DNA of 64,000 nt. Source: Variovorax gracilis. Its GTDB lineage: Bacteria > Pseudomonadota > Gammaproteobacteria > Burkholderiales > Burkholderiaceae_C. The stretch spans positions 744,001-808,000 of the forward strand of contig NZ_JASZYF010000001.1 in NCBI RefSeq assembly GCF_030317115.1. Direction: 5' to 3'. The translations under genes and the position numbers were made by a program. Each line of letters opens with the position of its first letter. The first letter of the stretch is position 1. Below are positions 31,450-40,516 of the stretch, in pieces. The notes below the pieces were generated by a model. The model was given only the letters and a program-made list of their open reading frames with translations. It was not told where the DNA came from and did no database searches.

Positions 31450-32277
31450 TCAGGCCCCCGCCGCGGCGCCGAAGCGGAAGCTCGACACGGCGATGCCGCC
31501 CATGAAGGCCTGCTCGTGGTAAATGCGCTTCCCGGCCTCGCCTTCGGCCGCACCCACCGCGACCATCAGCGGAATCAGGTGCTCTTCGCGCGGATGCGCG
31601 ATGCGGGCCGCCGGCGCCGTCGACCACTCCAGCAATCGTTCGACCCGCTGTGCCGGGGTGGCGCCGACCACCGCGTCGTCGAGCCAGTCGTCGAACGCCT
31701 TCGATACGTCGCGCGCCTGCGGGCCGAATGCGCGCAGATTGTGATAGCTCAGGCCGCTGCCGACGATCAGCACGTTCTCGTCGCGCAAGGGCGCGATGGC
31801 CCGACCCAGCGCGATGTGTTCGGCAGGATCGAGTCCGCGCCGCAGCGAGAGTTGCACGACCGGCACGTCGGCCTTCGGATAGATCGCGGCCATCGGCGAG
31901 AAGGTGCCGTGGTCGAATCCACGCTCGGCATCCAACTGCGCGGGCAGGCCCGCGGCCTCGATCAGCATCTGCACCCGTCGCGCGAGTTCGGGCGAACCGG
32001 GCGCGTCGTAGCGCACGCGGTAGGTGTGCTCGGGAAAGCCGCCGTAGTCATAGATCATCGGCGGGCGCGGGTTGCCCATCACCGTGAAGGCGGACTCCTC
32101 CCAGTGCGCCGAGATCATCAGGATCGCAGCCGGTGTACGGCCGATCTGGCGCGGCATGTCGGCCAGCGAGGCTTCGAGCTGGTCGTAGGCGTGGCCCATC
32201 TCCTTTTTCATCCAGGGCCAGGGGCCGCCGCCATGGGAAATGAAATAGGTCGGAAGGGTCGCAAGTTGTGTGCTCAT
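31450..32277 (-). CDS. Extradiol ring-cleavage dioxygenase, DODA/YgiD (LigB-like) family
   Basis: 275 residues. Conserved His residues of the family are visible: His15 (FISHGGGPW), His58 (ISAHWEES), His179 (GLSYHN) and the C-terminal HPREEHLIPL (His228/His233), which bind the active-site metal. Relatives cleave DOPA or other catechols. ATG 32277 is preceded by the divergent regulatory spacer; the long frame upstream covers the antisense of the LysR gene and is not coding. With the downstream hydrolase it could form a short catechol-cleavage route. Confidence 0.9.
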   Translation of the reverse strand: MSTQLATLPTYFISHGGGPWPWMKKEMGHAYDQLEASLADMPRQIGRTPAAILMISAHWEESAFTVMGNPRPPMIYDYGGFPEHTYRVRYDAPGSPELARRVQMLIEAAGLPAQLDAERGFDHGTFSPMAAIYPKADVPVVQLSLRRGLDPAEHIALGRAIAPLRDENVLIVGSGLSYHNLRAFGPQARDVSKAFDDWLDDAVVGATPAQRVERLLEWSTAPAARIAHPREEHLIPLMVAVGAAEGEAGKRIYHEQAFMGGIAVSSFRFGAAAGA

Positions 32278-32292
32278 GGAATGCTCTTTGGC

Positions 32293-32318
32293 CTTCAGTC
32301 TAGAGATTTCCACTGAAG
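32293..32318. promoter_or_regulatory. Candidate LysR operator, inverted repeat 7-12-7
   Basis: Perfect arms CTTCAGT and ACTGAAG separated by 12 bases, in the 91-bp spacer between the divergent dioxygenase and LysR genes. The geometry is close to the T-N11-A dyads bound by LysR proteins. Confidence 0.5.
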
Positions 32319-32319
32319 A

Positions 32320-32345
32320 AATCGATACGCTAGGATTCATCGATT
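32320..32345. promoter_or_regulatory. Second candidate LysR operator, inverted repeat 7-12-7
   Basis: Perfect arms AATCGAT and ATCGATT with a 12-base spacer, 27 bp centre to centre from the first repeat and with the same geometry, though the arm sequences differ. It could be the second half-site pair of the regulator encoded from 32369. Confidence 0.5.
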
Positions 32346-32368
32346 CATTTCTCCACAGGAAACCATGC

Positions 32369-33271
32369 ATGGACCGCCTGACCAGTCTTCGCGTGTTCAG
32401 GGAAGTGGTGGAAGCCGGCAGCTTCGTCGCGGCATCCGAGCGCCTCGGAATCTCGGCGCCCATGGCCAGCAAGCATGTGGCGCAACTCGAGAAATCGCTG
32501 GGTGCTCGTCTGCTGCATCGCTCGAGCCGGCATCTGAGCCTCACGGAAGCCGGCCAGGCCTGGTACGAACAAAGCCGCCGCGCGCTCGATCTGCTCGATG
32601 CGGCCGAGGCCGCCATCGGCCAGAGGAACGAGACGCCGCGCGGCCAACTCAAGATCAGCGCGCCCGTGTGGTGTGCCACGCCGCGCTTCGCCCGCGTGCT
32701 GGCCGGCTACCGAGAGCGTTGCCCCGAAGTGCTGGTCGACATGCACCTGGAGAACCGGAAGGTCGACCTTGCCGCCGATGGCTACGACCTGGCGCTGCGC
32801 GCGACGCAGGAGCCCTCTCCCGCGCTGATCGCGCGGCCGCTTTGCCGGCTCCAGTTTCATCTCGTGGCGGCGGCGGACTACGTCGCGCAGGCCGGCGTGC
32901 CCGCATTGCCCGCGGACCTCACCAAGCTCGGCGCCATCGTGCCGAGCTACGTGACGCTTGAAGGCCTTGCGCTGAAAGGACCCGACGGGCGCCAGGCGCC
33001 GCTGCGTCTGCAGCCCGTGATGAAGTCCGACGACACCACCCTCACCTTGCATGCAGTGCGGGCGGGCATCGGCATGTCCTTCCTTCCCGAATGGCTGGTC
33101 GACGATGATCTGGCGCAGGGGCGGCTGGTGCGCCTGGTGCCCGAGTACGCAGCGCCGCCGGTGACGCTGTTCGCGGTCTACACCAGCCGGCAATACATGG
33201 CGCCGAAGTTGCGCAGCTTCATCGACTTTCTCGGCGAGCAATTGGGTGGAAGCAGGCCGGCCCGTCCATAA
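32369..33271 (+). CDS. LysR-family regulator, divergent from dioxygenase gene
   Basis: 300 residues. Helix-turn-helix 1-60 (MDRLTSLRVFREVVEAGSFV, SAPMASKHVAQLEKSLGARL) and an effector domain (SLTEAGQAWYEQSRR, VKIS-like LKISAPVWC, LRATQEPSPAL). ATG 32369 matches the usual start; another ATG four bases earlier is out of frame. The placement predicts control of the dioxygenase-hydrolase pair. ABC exporter gene follows on the same strand after 62 bp. Confidence 0.92.
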   Translation: MDRLTSLRVFREVVEAGSFVAASERLGISAPMASKHVAQLEKSLGARLLHRSSRHLSLTEAGQAWYEQSRRALDLLDAAEAAIGQRNETPRGQLKISAPVWCATPRFARVLAGYRERCPEVLVDMHLENRKVDLAADGYDLALRATQEPSPALIARPLCRLQFHLVAAADYVAQAGVPALPADLTKLGAIVPSYVTLEGLALKGPDGRQAPLRLQPVMKSDDTTLTLHAVRAGIGMSFLPEWLVDDDLAQGRLVRLVPEYAAPPVTLFAVYTSRQYMAPKLRSFIDFLGEQLGGSRPARP

Positions 33272-33333
33272 CCTTTTCTGCGCGGATCGCCCCGCCCGCC
33301 GGTACAGTGGCGCCTCACTGGAGACAGCCCGCC

Positions 33334-35205
33334 TTGTTCCGTTTCTTCGAAAAACTGCTTCACCCGTATCCGCCCGTCGAGCCCACGCCGCCGCCGCACG
33401 GGCTCTTCGCATTTCTCTGGGCCTGCACCCGCGGGCTGCGGGCCACGATCGCGGCGATGGCCTTGCTCACGGCCGCGATGTCGGCCTTCGAGGCGCTGCT
33501 GTTCGCCATGCTGGGACGCATCGTCGACTGGCTCGGCGGCCAGGAGCCGTCGCACTTGTGGGAGGACCGCGGAACCACGCTGATGTGGCTCGGGTTCGCC
33601 CTGCTCGCGAGCATCGGCGTGGTGGCATTGCAGACGATCGTCAAGCACCAGACGCTGGCCGCGAACCTGCCGATGCGGCTGCGCTGGAACTTCCACCGGC
33701 TCATGCTGGGCCAGAGCATGGCCTTCTACCAGGACGAGTTCGCGGGTCGCATCACCGCCAAGGTCATGCAGACCGCCCTGGCGGTGCGCGACACGATTTT
33801 CGTGCTGGCCGATGTGCTGGTGGCGATGGGCGTCTACGTCGCCACCATGATCGTGCTCGCCGGCGTCCTCGACAAGCAACTCATGCTGCCTTTCCTCGTC
33901 TGGATGGCGCTCTACATCGCCTCGCTGATCTTCTTCGTGCCGCGTCTCGGCAAGGTCGGCAAGGCCCAGGCCGACGCCCGCGCGCTGATGACCGGCCGCG
34001 TGACCGACGCCTACACCAACATCGCGACCGTCAAGCTCTTCTCGCACACGCAGCGCGAGGCAGGCTTCGCGCGCGCGGCGATGAAGGAATTCATGCAGAC
34101 CGGCTACGGCCAGATGCGGCTGGTGAGCGCCTTCGAGATCGTGAACCACACGCTGAGCATGGGCCTGACCGCCGGCATGGCGGGCATGGCGCTATGGCTC
34201 TGGTCGCAGGGCTCGGTCGGCGTCGGCGCGGTGGCCGCGGCCACCGCCATGGCACTCCGACTGCAAGGCATGTCGCACTGGATCATGTGGGAGATGACCA
34301 GCCTGTTCGAGAACATCGGCACGGTGCAGGACGGCATGAAGACACTGTCGCGCCCACGCACGGTGCTCGACGCGCCGGACGCGGCCACGCTCTCGGTGCC
34401 GCGCGGCGAGGTGCGCTTCGAGCGCGCGAGCTTCCGCTACGGCGACGGGGCACGGCGCGTGATCGACGACCTGACGCTCACCGTCGCGCCCGGCGAGAAG
34501 ATCGGCCTGGTGGGCCGCTCCGGCGCAGGCAAGTCGACGCTGGTGAACCTGCTGCTGCGCTTTCATGACCTGGACAGCGGCCGCATCCTCGTCGACGGCC
34601 AGGACATCGCTCACGTCACGCAGGACAGCCTGCGCGCCCACATCGGCATGGTCACGCAGGACACCTCGCTCATGCACCGCTCGGTCGCCGACAACATCGC
34701 CTACGGCAAGCCCGACGCGAGCGACGTGGCCATCCGCGCCGCGGCCGCGCGCGCCGAAGCACACGATTTCATCGAGACACTCGGCGACCCGAACGGACGC
34801 CGCGGCTACCAGGCGCACGTGGGCGAGCGCGGCGTCAAGCTCTCCGGCGGGCAACGCCAGCGCGTGGCCATCGCGCGGGTGATGCTGAAGGACGCGCCGA
34901 TCCTGCTGCTCGACGAGGCGACGAGCGCGCTCGACTCCGAGGTCGAGGCCGCGATCCAGGCCAGCCTCTACCGCCTGATGGAAGGCAAGACGGTGATCGC
35001 GATTGCGCACCGTCTGTCGACGATCGCGGCCATGGACCGGCTGATCGTGCTTGACGAAGGCCGCGTGGTCGAGGAAGGCGATCACAAGACGTTGTTGGCG
35101 AAGGGCGGGCTGTACGCACGGCTGTGGGCCCACCAGAGCGGCGGCTTCCTGGGGGACGGCAGCGACGCGGAAGACGACGCGGTGGCGGAGGCGTCTACTG
35201 TCTGA
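33334..35205 (+). CDS. ABC exporter, fused membrane and ATPase domains
   Basis: 623 residues: six-helix ABC transmembrane domain (about 25-330) and ATPase with Walker A GRSGAGKST, signature LSGGQRQR, Walker B ILLLDEAT and switch His in AIAHRL. It belongs to the MsbA/multidrug type and would act as a dimer in the inner membrane; substrate unknown. TTG 33334 is chosen: GGAGA lies nine bases upstream and the protein then starts FRFFEKLLHPYPP, the usual beginning. A GTG at 33307 in frame is less likely. The C-terminus is acidic and variable. Confidence 0.93.
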   Translation: MFRFFEKLLHPYPPVEPTPPPHGLFAFLWACTRGLRATIAAMALLTAAMSAFEALLFAMLGRIVDWLGGQEPSHLWEDRGTTLMWLGFALLASIGVVALQTIVKHQTLAANLPMRLRWNFHRLMLGQSMAFYQDEFAGRITAKVMQTALAVRDTIFVLADVLVAMGVYVATMIVLAGVLDKQLMLPFLVWMALYIASLIFFVPRLGKVGKAQADARALMTGRVTDAYTNIATVKLFSHTQREAGFARAAMKEFMQTGYGQMRLVSAFEIVNHTLSMGLTAGMAGMALWLWSQGSVGVGAVAAATAMALRLQGMSHWIMWEMTSLFENIGTVQDGMKTLSRPRTVLDAPDAATLSVPRGEVRFERASFRYGDGARRVIDDLTLTVAPGEKIGLVGRSGAGKSTLVNLLLRFHDLDSGRILVDGQDIAHVTQDSLRAHIGMVTQDTSLMHRSVADNIAYGKPDASDVAIRAAAARAEAHDFIETLGDPNGRRGYQAHVGERGVKLSGGQRQRVAIARVMLKDAPILLLDEATSALDSEVEAAIQASLYRLMEGKTVIAIAHRLSTIAAMDRLIVLDEGRVVEEGDHKTLLAKGGLYARLWAHQSGGFLGDGSDAEDDAVAEASTV

Positions 35206-35302
35206 CTTGCGAGTCCTACAGTGCGCGGTGACACCCGCCGACATCGTAGGCCCTGCCGGACGGGCATTCTGGATTCGTCTTCAACAAAGAGGAGTTTCCA
35301 CC

Positions 35303-35377
35303 GTGAATTCCATCATTTATATCGTCGGTCTGGTCGTGGTCGTTGTCGCCGTCCTCTCGTTCTTCGGTCTTCGCTGA
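35303..35377 (+). CDS. 24-residue membrane peptide
   Basis: Very short GTG-started frame, MNSIIYIVGLVVVVVAVLSF followed by FGLR. AGAGGAG eight bases upstream, a single hydrophobic helix covering nearly the whole chain, a stop, and a strong terminator 42 bp later: together these support real expression. Similar tiny Ile/Val helices ending SFFGLR occur in other Burkholderiales as far as I recall. Role unknown; it may be a membrane-complex subunit or stress peptide. Confidence 0.75.
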   Translation: MNSIIYIVGLVVVVVAVLSFFGLR

Positions 35378-35418
35378 GAACACCCCTTCCTCTTTCCTAT
35401 CCCCGGCCACGGGGTTGA

Positions 35419-35444
35419 CGGGGCCGCTGAGCGGCCCCGTTTTT
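35419..35444 (+). terminator. Rho-independent terminator
   Basis: Nine-base perfect stem CGGGGCCGC / GCGGCCCCG with a TGA loop followed by TTTTT. It ends transcription of the short membrane peptide gene and separates it from the DUF2868 gene. Confidence 0.93.
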
Positions 35445-35530
35445 CATGGGTGATCGGCCAACTTGGCACGGGCATAATTTCGCGCTCCCCTCCGGTGCGC
35501 CGGCATGTCTCCGTGTTGTAAAGGAAGCCG

Positions 35531-36913
35531 TTGAACCCCGTGGCGCACCCCTCTCCGTTCCAGGACGCGACGATCACCGAGGCGGTGCAACTGGTCGAGG
35601 AAACCGGCCCGCTCGACGACACGCAAGCCATGCGAGAGGCGATGAGCCTTCAGCAGGACCCGGTCCGGCGCATCGTCGAACGTGCGCGGGTTCTCGGGCA
35701 GCGCATCGGCCTGGAGAGCGAATGGGCACGGGCACGCTCATGGTCTCCGTGGGTCTTGCTTGGCCTGGTGGCAGTCATCGTCATCGCGGGCCTCACACTC
35801 GCCGGCAATGTCCTTGGCGGAAGCGACCGCCAGATCAATGTCGTGGTCGCGCTGGCGAGCCTCCTGGGTCTGCACCTGATCACGCTGGCCTTGTGGCTGG
35901 GCGGGCTGTTCGTTTCGCCGGGATCGGTCAATGCCTCCTTCGGCTGGCTCTGGTTGACGCTCACGGCGCGCGTGGCGGGCGGGCGGCGTGGACAGGCGCC
36001 GGTGCTGCTTCGCGCCGTGACCCGGTTGCTGAACCGCGCGCGATTGCTGCCCTGGGCGCTGGGCTTCGTGAGCCATGCGATCTGGACGCTGTCGTTTGCG
36101 GTGGTACTCGCGGCCATGCTCTTCGCACTCGCCTTCCGCAACTACACGTTGAGCTGGGAGACCACGATCCTCGAGCCCGACTTCTTCGTGCGCAGCGTGC
36201 AGCTTCTCGGGCGCGCGCCCGCGTGCCTGGGTTTCCCGGTTCCCGATGCGCAGGCGGTGCTATCGCCATTGGCCGCCGCGCCGAGCCAGCGTGCCTGGGC
36301 GTTGTGGCTCACGGGCTGCATCGTGGTCTATGGCTTGCTGCCGCGCGTGGCCTTCGTCCTGCTCTGCGCGGCGGTCTGGCAAATGCGCAAGAAGGCCTTG
36401 CGGCCCGACCTGTCGCAGCCCTACTTCCGCAAGTTGCTCGCGCGCTTCGATGCGCTCGCGCCACCGCACATCGTCGACGCGGATCCCGGCCACCTGCCGC
36501 ACCTTGCGCCTCACCGACTGGCAGCAGGCGACACCACCGACTCGCTGATGGCCGTCGGATTCGAGCTGCCCGATGAACTCCCCTGGCCGCCGGCTGCGCT
36601 CGACATGCTCGGCGCGCAGGCGGTGCGCATAGACGGCTCCGCCAGCGCCCGGCGCGGACTGCTCGACACGCTGGCCCGCGTGCGCCCCCGCCGCGTGCTG
36701 GTCGGCTGCCACGCGGCATCCAGCCCGGACCGCGGTACCGAACGCTTTCTGCGCGAGGTCATGGCCCTGAGCGGCGAGTGCCGACTGTGGCTGTTCGGCA
36801 CGGCCGCCGACGACACCGCGCGCCAGCGCTGGCACGCCTGGCTTGGCGAAGCCGGACTCGACGGGCTGCAAGCCGGCGATGCGCTGGAACCCATGCTGCA
36901 CGGCTGGACCTGA
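35531..36913 (+). CDS. DUF2868 membrane protein
   Basis: 460 residues. Soluble N-terminus (ATITEAVQLVEETGPLDD), then four hydrophobic segments (about 72-94, 103-128, 177-200, 255-285) and a cytosolic C-terminal domain (about 310-460). This matches DUF2868, usually found beside a DUF3482 GTPase, as here (2 bp gap). Function unknown; a membrane receptor or effector for the GTPase is a fair inference. TTG 35531 has AAGGA five bases upstream. Confidence 0.85.
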   Translation: MNPVAHPSPFQDATITEAVQLVEETGPLDDTQAMREAMSLQQDPVRRIVERARVLGQRIGLESEWARARSWSPWVLLGLVAVIVIAGLTLAGNVLGGSDRQINVVVALASLLGLHLITLALWLGGLFVSPGSVNASFGWLWLTLTARVAGGRRGQAPVLLRAVTRLLNRARLLPWALGFVSHAIWTLSFAVVLAAMLFALAFRNYTLSWETTILEPDFFVRSVQLLGRAPACLGFPVPDAQAVLSPLAAAPSQRAWALWLTGCIVVYGLLPRVAFVLLCAAVWQMRKKALRPDLSQPYFRKLLARFDALAPPHIVDADPGHLPHLAPHRLAAGDTTDSLMAVGFELPDELPWPPAALDMLGAQAVRIDGSASARRGLLDTLARVRPRRVLVGCHAASSPDRGTERFLREVMALSGECRLWLFGTAADDTARQRWHAWLGEAGLDGLQAGDALEPMLHGWT

Positions 36914-36915
36914 GC

Positions 36916-38349
36916 ATGAGCAAGCCCGCCAACCCCATCCGCATCGCCGTGGTCGGCCACACCAACGCCGGCAAGACCTCGCTGCTTCGCACGCTCACGC
37001 GGCGCGTGAATTTCGGCGAGGTGTCGGAACGCCCCGGCACCACGCGCCATGTCGAGTCGGTCGACCTCCTGGTTGATGGTGCGACGGCCGTGCGCTTCTT
37101 CGACACACCCGGCCTGGAAGATGCCGTCGCGCTGCGCGAGCATCTCGAAGCCTTCGACAGGAATCTGACGCCGCCCGACCGCATCCGCAAGTTCCTGCAA
37201 GGCCCCGAAGCGCACGGCGCTTTCGAGCAGGAAGCCAAGGTGCTCCGCGCCCTGCTCGATGTCGATGCCGCGTTTCTCGTCATCGATGCGCGCGAACCGG
37301 TGCTGCCCAAGTTCCGCGCGGAGATCGAACTGCTGAGCGCCTGTGCGCGCCCGGTGCTGCCGGTGCTGAATTTCGTTGGCCGTCCCGCGAGTCGCGAGGC
37401 CGCGTGGAAGGAACTTCTCTCGGCCTATGGGTTGCACGTCGTGGTGCGCTTCGATGCCGCGGCGCCTTTTGTCGGCGCCGAGCGCGATCTCTACCGCGAT
37501 CTTTCCACGCTGCTGCGCGACCGGCGTGCGGCGCTGGATGGCGTGGCGGCCTTCCTGGACGCCGAGTTCAGGCAGCGTCGGCAGGCTGCAAGCACGCGCA
37601 TCGCGGAACTGCTGGTCGATGCGACATCGATGCGGCGCACGGCCTCGTCTACGGAATTTGCCGACGACGAAGGGCGCCGGCGCCTGGTCGGCGCATTGCA
37701 GAAATCCCTGTTCGACAGGGCGCAGCGTTGCGCCGATGACCTGCTCGCGCTCTACGGTTTTCGCGAAGGCGATGCGGATGAAGCCGCGCTGCCGTTGGTG
37801 GAAGGTCGATGGACCATGGACTTTTTCCATCCGGAGGCCTTGAAGGACGCGGGAATCCTGCTCGGCAAGGGCGTCGCGGTCGGCGCGGCAGTTGGCGTCG
37901 TCGCCGACCTCGCGCTCGCCGGGCTTTCGCTCGGCGCCGGTGCGGCACTGGGCGGCGCCATTGGCGGCGCAGTCTCTCAAGGCTGGGGGCCGCTCGGTCG
38001 CAAGCTCGCCAACAAGCTGCGCGACGTGCATGAGCTCACCGTGGAAGACCGCGTGCTGTTCGTGCTCCTGAGCTGGCAACTCCGCCTGCTGCGGGCGCTG
38101 GAGCAGCGCGGCCATGCGGCGGTCGACCGCATCGACGCCGGGGCCGGCGCCACGAGCTCGACGGACGCGGCGCACCGGACGATCGCCGATGTGATTCGAG
38201 CCGCGCAGCCTGCGCGCAGCCACGCTGACTGGGAGTCCGGCACCCGCTTGCGCTGGCGCGAGACGCCTCAACGGCAGGATCTCGTGGCGCACGTGACGCA
38301 GCGTATCGCAGGCGCGATCGAGATCGTGGAGCAGCATGACCCCGCATGA
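36916..38349 (+). CDS. DUF3482-containing GTPase
   Basis: 477 residues. Era/TrmE-like GTPase domain: G1 GHTNAGKTS (14-22), G2 around Thr42-Thr43 (PGTTRHVE), G3 DTPG (63-66); the usual NKxD is replaced by NFVG, so guanine recognition may be altered. The C-terminal DUF3482 part has a Gly/Ala-rich hydrophobic segment (about 314-355) that could insert in the membrane. Role unknown; it is paired with the DUF2868 protein. Its end overlaps the amidotransferase start by 14 bp. Confidence 0.88.
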   Translation: MSKPANPIRIAVVGHTNAGKTSLLRTLTRRVNFGEVSERPGTTRHVESVDLLVDGATAVRFFDTPGLEDAVALREHLEAFDRNLTPPDRIRKFLQGPEAHGAFEQEAKVLRALLDVDAAFLVIDAREPVLPKFRAEIELLSACARPVLPVLNFVGRPASREAAWKELLSAYGLHVVVRFDAAAPFVGAERDLYRDLSTLLRDRRAALDGVAAFLDAEFRQRRQAASTRIAELLVDATSMRRTASSTEFADDEGRRRLVGALQKSLFDRAQRCADDLLALYGFREGDADEAALPLVEGRWTMDFFHPEALKDAGILLGKGVAVGAAVGVVADLALAGLSLGAGAALGGAIGGAVSQGWGPLGRKLANKLRDVHELTVEDRVLFVLLSWQLRLLRALEQRGHAAVDRIDAGAGATSSTDAAHRTIADVIRAAQPARSHADWESGTRLRWRETPQRQDLVAHVTQRIAGAIEIVEQHDPA

Positions 38350-39127
38350 GTGCGGCATGATCACGCGCATGGAAGATATCTCCCCTCGTCCCCTCGCCAT
38401 CATCAAGCTCGGCGAGACCTTCGACACGCTGCGCGAGCGCCGCGGCGACTTCGAGCACTGGATGGCGGCTGGTCTCGGCAACACCCGCCTGCCGGTCGTG
38501 GTGCTCGACCCGCGACGCGGCGATACCCTGCCTCGGCCTGCGGAAATTTCCGGCGCCATCGTGAGCGGCTCCCACGCGATGGTTTCGCACCGCGAGCCCT
38601 GGAGCGAGGCCACCGGCGCGTGGCTCGCGCAACTCGTTGCCAGCCGCACGCCCGTACTCGGCATCTGTTTCGGTCATCAGTTGCTGGCGCATGCGCTCGG
38701 CGGGGAAGCCGGGGACCATCCGGGGGGTATGGAAATCGGCACCGTCGAGGTCGAGCTCACGCCCGAGGCGGCGGCCGATCCGCTGATGCACGACCTGCCG
38801 CCGCGCTTCGATGCGCACGTGGTCCACCGACAAAGCGCGCTGCGGCTTCCCGCGGGTGCCGTGCGCCTCGCGGGCAACGACTTCGAGCGCACGCAAGCCT
38901 TCCGCATCGGCGAGAACGCATGGGGCGTGCAATTCCACCCCGAGTTCGACGCCGACATCATGCGCGGCTACGTAGACCACCTCGCGGAACCCCTGCGCGC
39001 CGAAGGCGTGGACCCCGCCGCGCTGCGCGACCGGGTGGCAGGCACGGCGACCGCGGCCCGGCTGCTGGGACGCTTCGCGCACATCGCCGAAGAACACGAC
39101 GCCGCGGCGCACCCCGGCAGGTCCTGA
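38336..39127 (+). CDS. Class I glutamine amidotransferase-like protein
   Basis: 263 residues with an intact triad: Cys111 in GICFGHQL, His201 and Glu203 in VQFHPEF. It resembles stand-alone GMP synthase-like amidotransferases (for example gamma-glutamyl hydrolases of polyamine routes). No synthetase partner is adjacent, so substrate is unknown. ATG 38336 has GGAG five bases upstream and overlaps the GTPase gene; in-frame ATGs at 38357 and 38369 are alternatives. Confidence 0.88.
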   Translation: MTPHECGMITRMEDISPRPLAIIKLGETFDTLRERRGDFEHWMAAGLGNTRLPVVVLDPRRGDTLPRPAEISGAIVSGSHAMVSHREPWSEATGAWLAQLVASRTPVLGICFGHQLLAHALGGEAGDHPGGMEIGTVEVELTPEAAADPLMHDLPPRFDAHVVHRQSALRLPAGAVRLAGNDFERTQAFRIGENAWGVQFHPEFDADIMRGYVDHLAEPLRAEGVDPAALRDRVAGTATAARLLGRFAHIAEEHDAAAHPGRS

Positions 39128-39221
39128 GCCACGCGCGGCGCGCGCGACATCAGAATGCGACTACACCGCACACGACGCGCTTGCGCTAATGTGTTTCGCA
39201 ACTTTCCCAACGAAAGCACCC

Positions 39222-39866
39222 ATGCCCCCTTCATCCCCCGCATCGGCCCCTGTCCGAAAGCACTTCTCGATGATCCGCGGCTTCCACCTGGCCGACGTGT
39301 TCACCCTGGGCAACGCGGCATGCGGCGTCGGCGCTGTCTTCCTTGCAATGGCGTACGTGGCCAGCCAGTCTCTCAGCCACTTCCTCTGGGCCGCCGCGCT
39401 GGCGCCTGCGGCATTCATCTTCGACGTGTTCGATGGCCGCATTGCCCGCTGGCGTCAGACTCATTCGGCTCTGGGGCGCGAGCTCGACTCGCTCGCCGAC
39501 GTCATCTCCTTCGGCGTCATGCCGGCGTCCCTCGCTTTTGCCGCCGGCCTCGACGGGGGATGGGACTGCGTGCTGCTCATCTATTTCGTGTGCTGCGGCG
39601 TGAGCCGGCTCGCACGCTACAACGTCACGGCCGAAGCGCTTTCCGAAGGCGCCGACAAGGTCAAGTACTTCGAGGGCACGCCCATCCCGACCAGTGTCGT
39701 GCTCGTGGGCGTGCTCGCACTCGCCGCATGGCAGGGCCGCATCGGCGATGCCATCTGGGGCGGCGAATGGCTGCTCGGGCCGTGGGTGCTTCATCCGCTG
39801 TCCCTGCTCTTTGCGCTGTCTGGCACGCTGATGATCAGCAAGACCTTGCGCATTCCCAAGCTGTAG
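39222..39866 (+). CDS. pssA: CDP-diacylglycerol-serine O-phosphatidyltransferase
   Basis: 214 residues, an integral membrane CDP-alcohol phosphatidyltransferase. The full signature is present: Asp68, Asp71, Gly72, Ala75, Arg76, Gly85, Asp89, Asp93 (DVFDGRIAR, then GRELDSLAD). Six hydrophobic segments. It makes phosphatidylserine for phosphatidylethanolamine. ATG 39222 is chosen over 39189, which adds an unconserved leader. Confidence 0.92.
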   Translation: MPPSSPASAPVRKHFSMIRGFHLADVFTLGNAACGVGAVFLAMAYVASQSLSHFLWAAALAPAAFIFDVFDGRIARWRQTHSALGRELDSLADVISFGVMPASLAFAAGLDGGWDCVLLIYFVCCGVSRLARYNVTAEALSEGADKVKYFEGTPIPTSVVLVGVLALAAWQGRIGDAIWGGEWLLGPWVLHPLSLLFALSGTLMISKTLRIPKL

Positions 39867-39881
39867 CAAAGGACCTCTCCC

Positions 39882-40460
39882 ATGGCCATGAAGCTCTACT
39901 ACAACCCGCACAGTCGCGCGGTCGTCGCCAAGTGGATGCTGGACGAGGCCGGCGCCGACTACGAGATCGTGCCGATCAGCCTCGAGAAGCGCGAGCACAA
40001 GTCGCCTGAATTCCTGCAGGTCAACCCAGCCGGCAAGCTTCCGGCACTTGTCGATGGACGTGCACGGCTCTTCGAGAACCCGGCAATCTGCATGTACGTC
40101 GCGGAGAAGTACCCGCAGGCCAGGCTGGCCCCGGCGGTCGGATCGCCCGAGCGCGGCCGCTACCTCTCGCTGATGGTGTATTCGACGGCGCAGATCGAGC
40201 CCTCCATGGGCGACGACATCTTCAAGGTGCCCACGCCCCCCGGACGCGGTTGGAACAATGTCGAGACGGTGAAGGACGTGATCGAGCAGGAACTCGGCTT
40301 CGGCCCCTACCTCTTCGGCGCGGACTTCACCGCGGCCGACGTGATGGTCGGCTCGATGTTCGTGTGGCAACGGCTGATCGGCGGGCGCTCGGGCCGGGCC
40401 AAGATCGACAGCTACATCGATCGACTCCTCGAGCGCCCCATGGCTCCCAAGTTGTCCTGA
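39882..40460 (+). CDS. Glutathione S-transferase family protein
   Basis: 192 residues: thioredoxin-like N-terminal domain (KLYYNPHSRAVVAKWMLDE, NPAGKLPALVD, ENPAICMYV with the cis-Pro and Glu/Asn glutathione contacts) and a helical C-terminal domain (FTAADVMVGSMF). The catalytic residue is likely the Ser or Tyr/Asn near position 8-11. Cytosolic detoxification enzyme of unknown substrate. AGGA precedes; ATG 39882 or 39888. Confidence 0.88.
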   Translation: MAMKLYYNPHSRAVVAKWMLDEAGADYEIVPISLEKREHKSPEFLQVNPAGKLPALVDGRARLFENPAICMYVAEKYPQARLAPAVGSPERGRYLSLMVYSTAQIEPSMGDDIFKVPTPPGRGWNNVETVKDVIEQELGFGPYLFGADFTAADVMVGSMFVWQRLIGGRSGRAKIDSYIDRLLERPMAPKLS

Positions 40461-40516
40461 AACCAGAGGGCATGCCTAGAATGGGCACGTAGTCATCGCC
40501 GAGTCAGGCCCGATCC

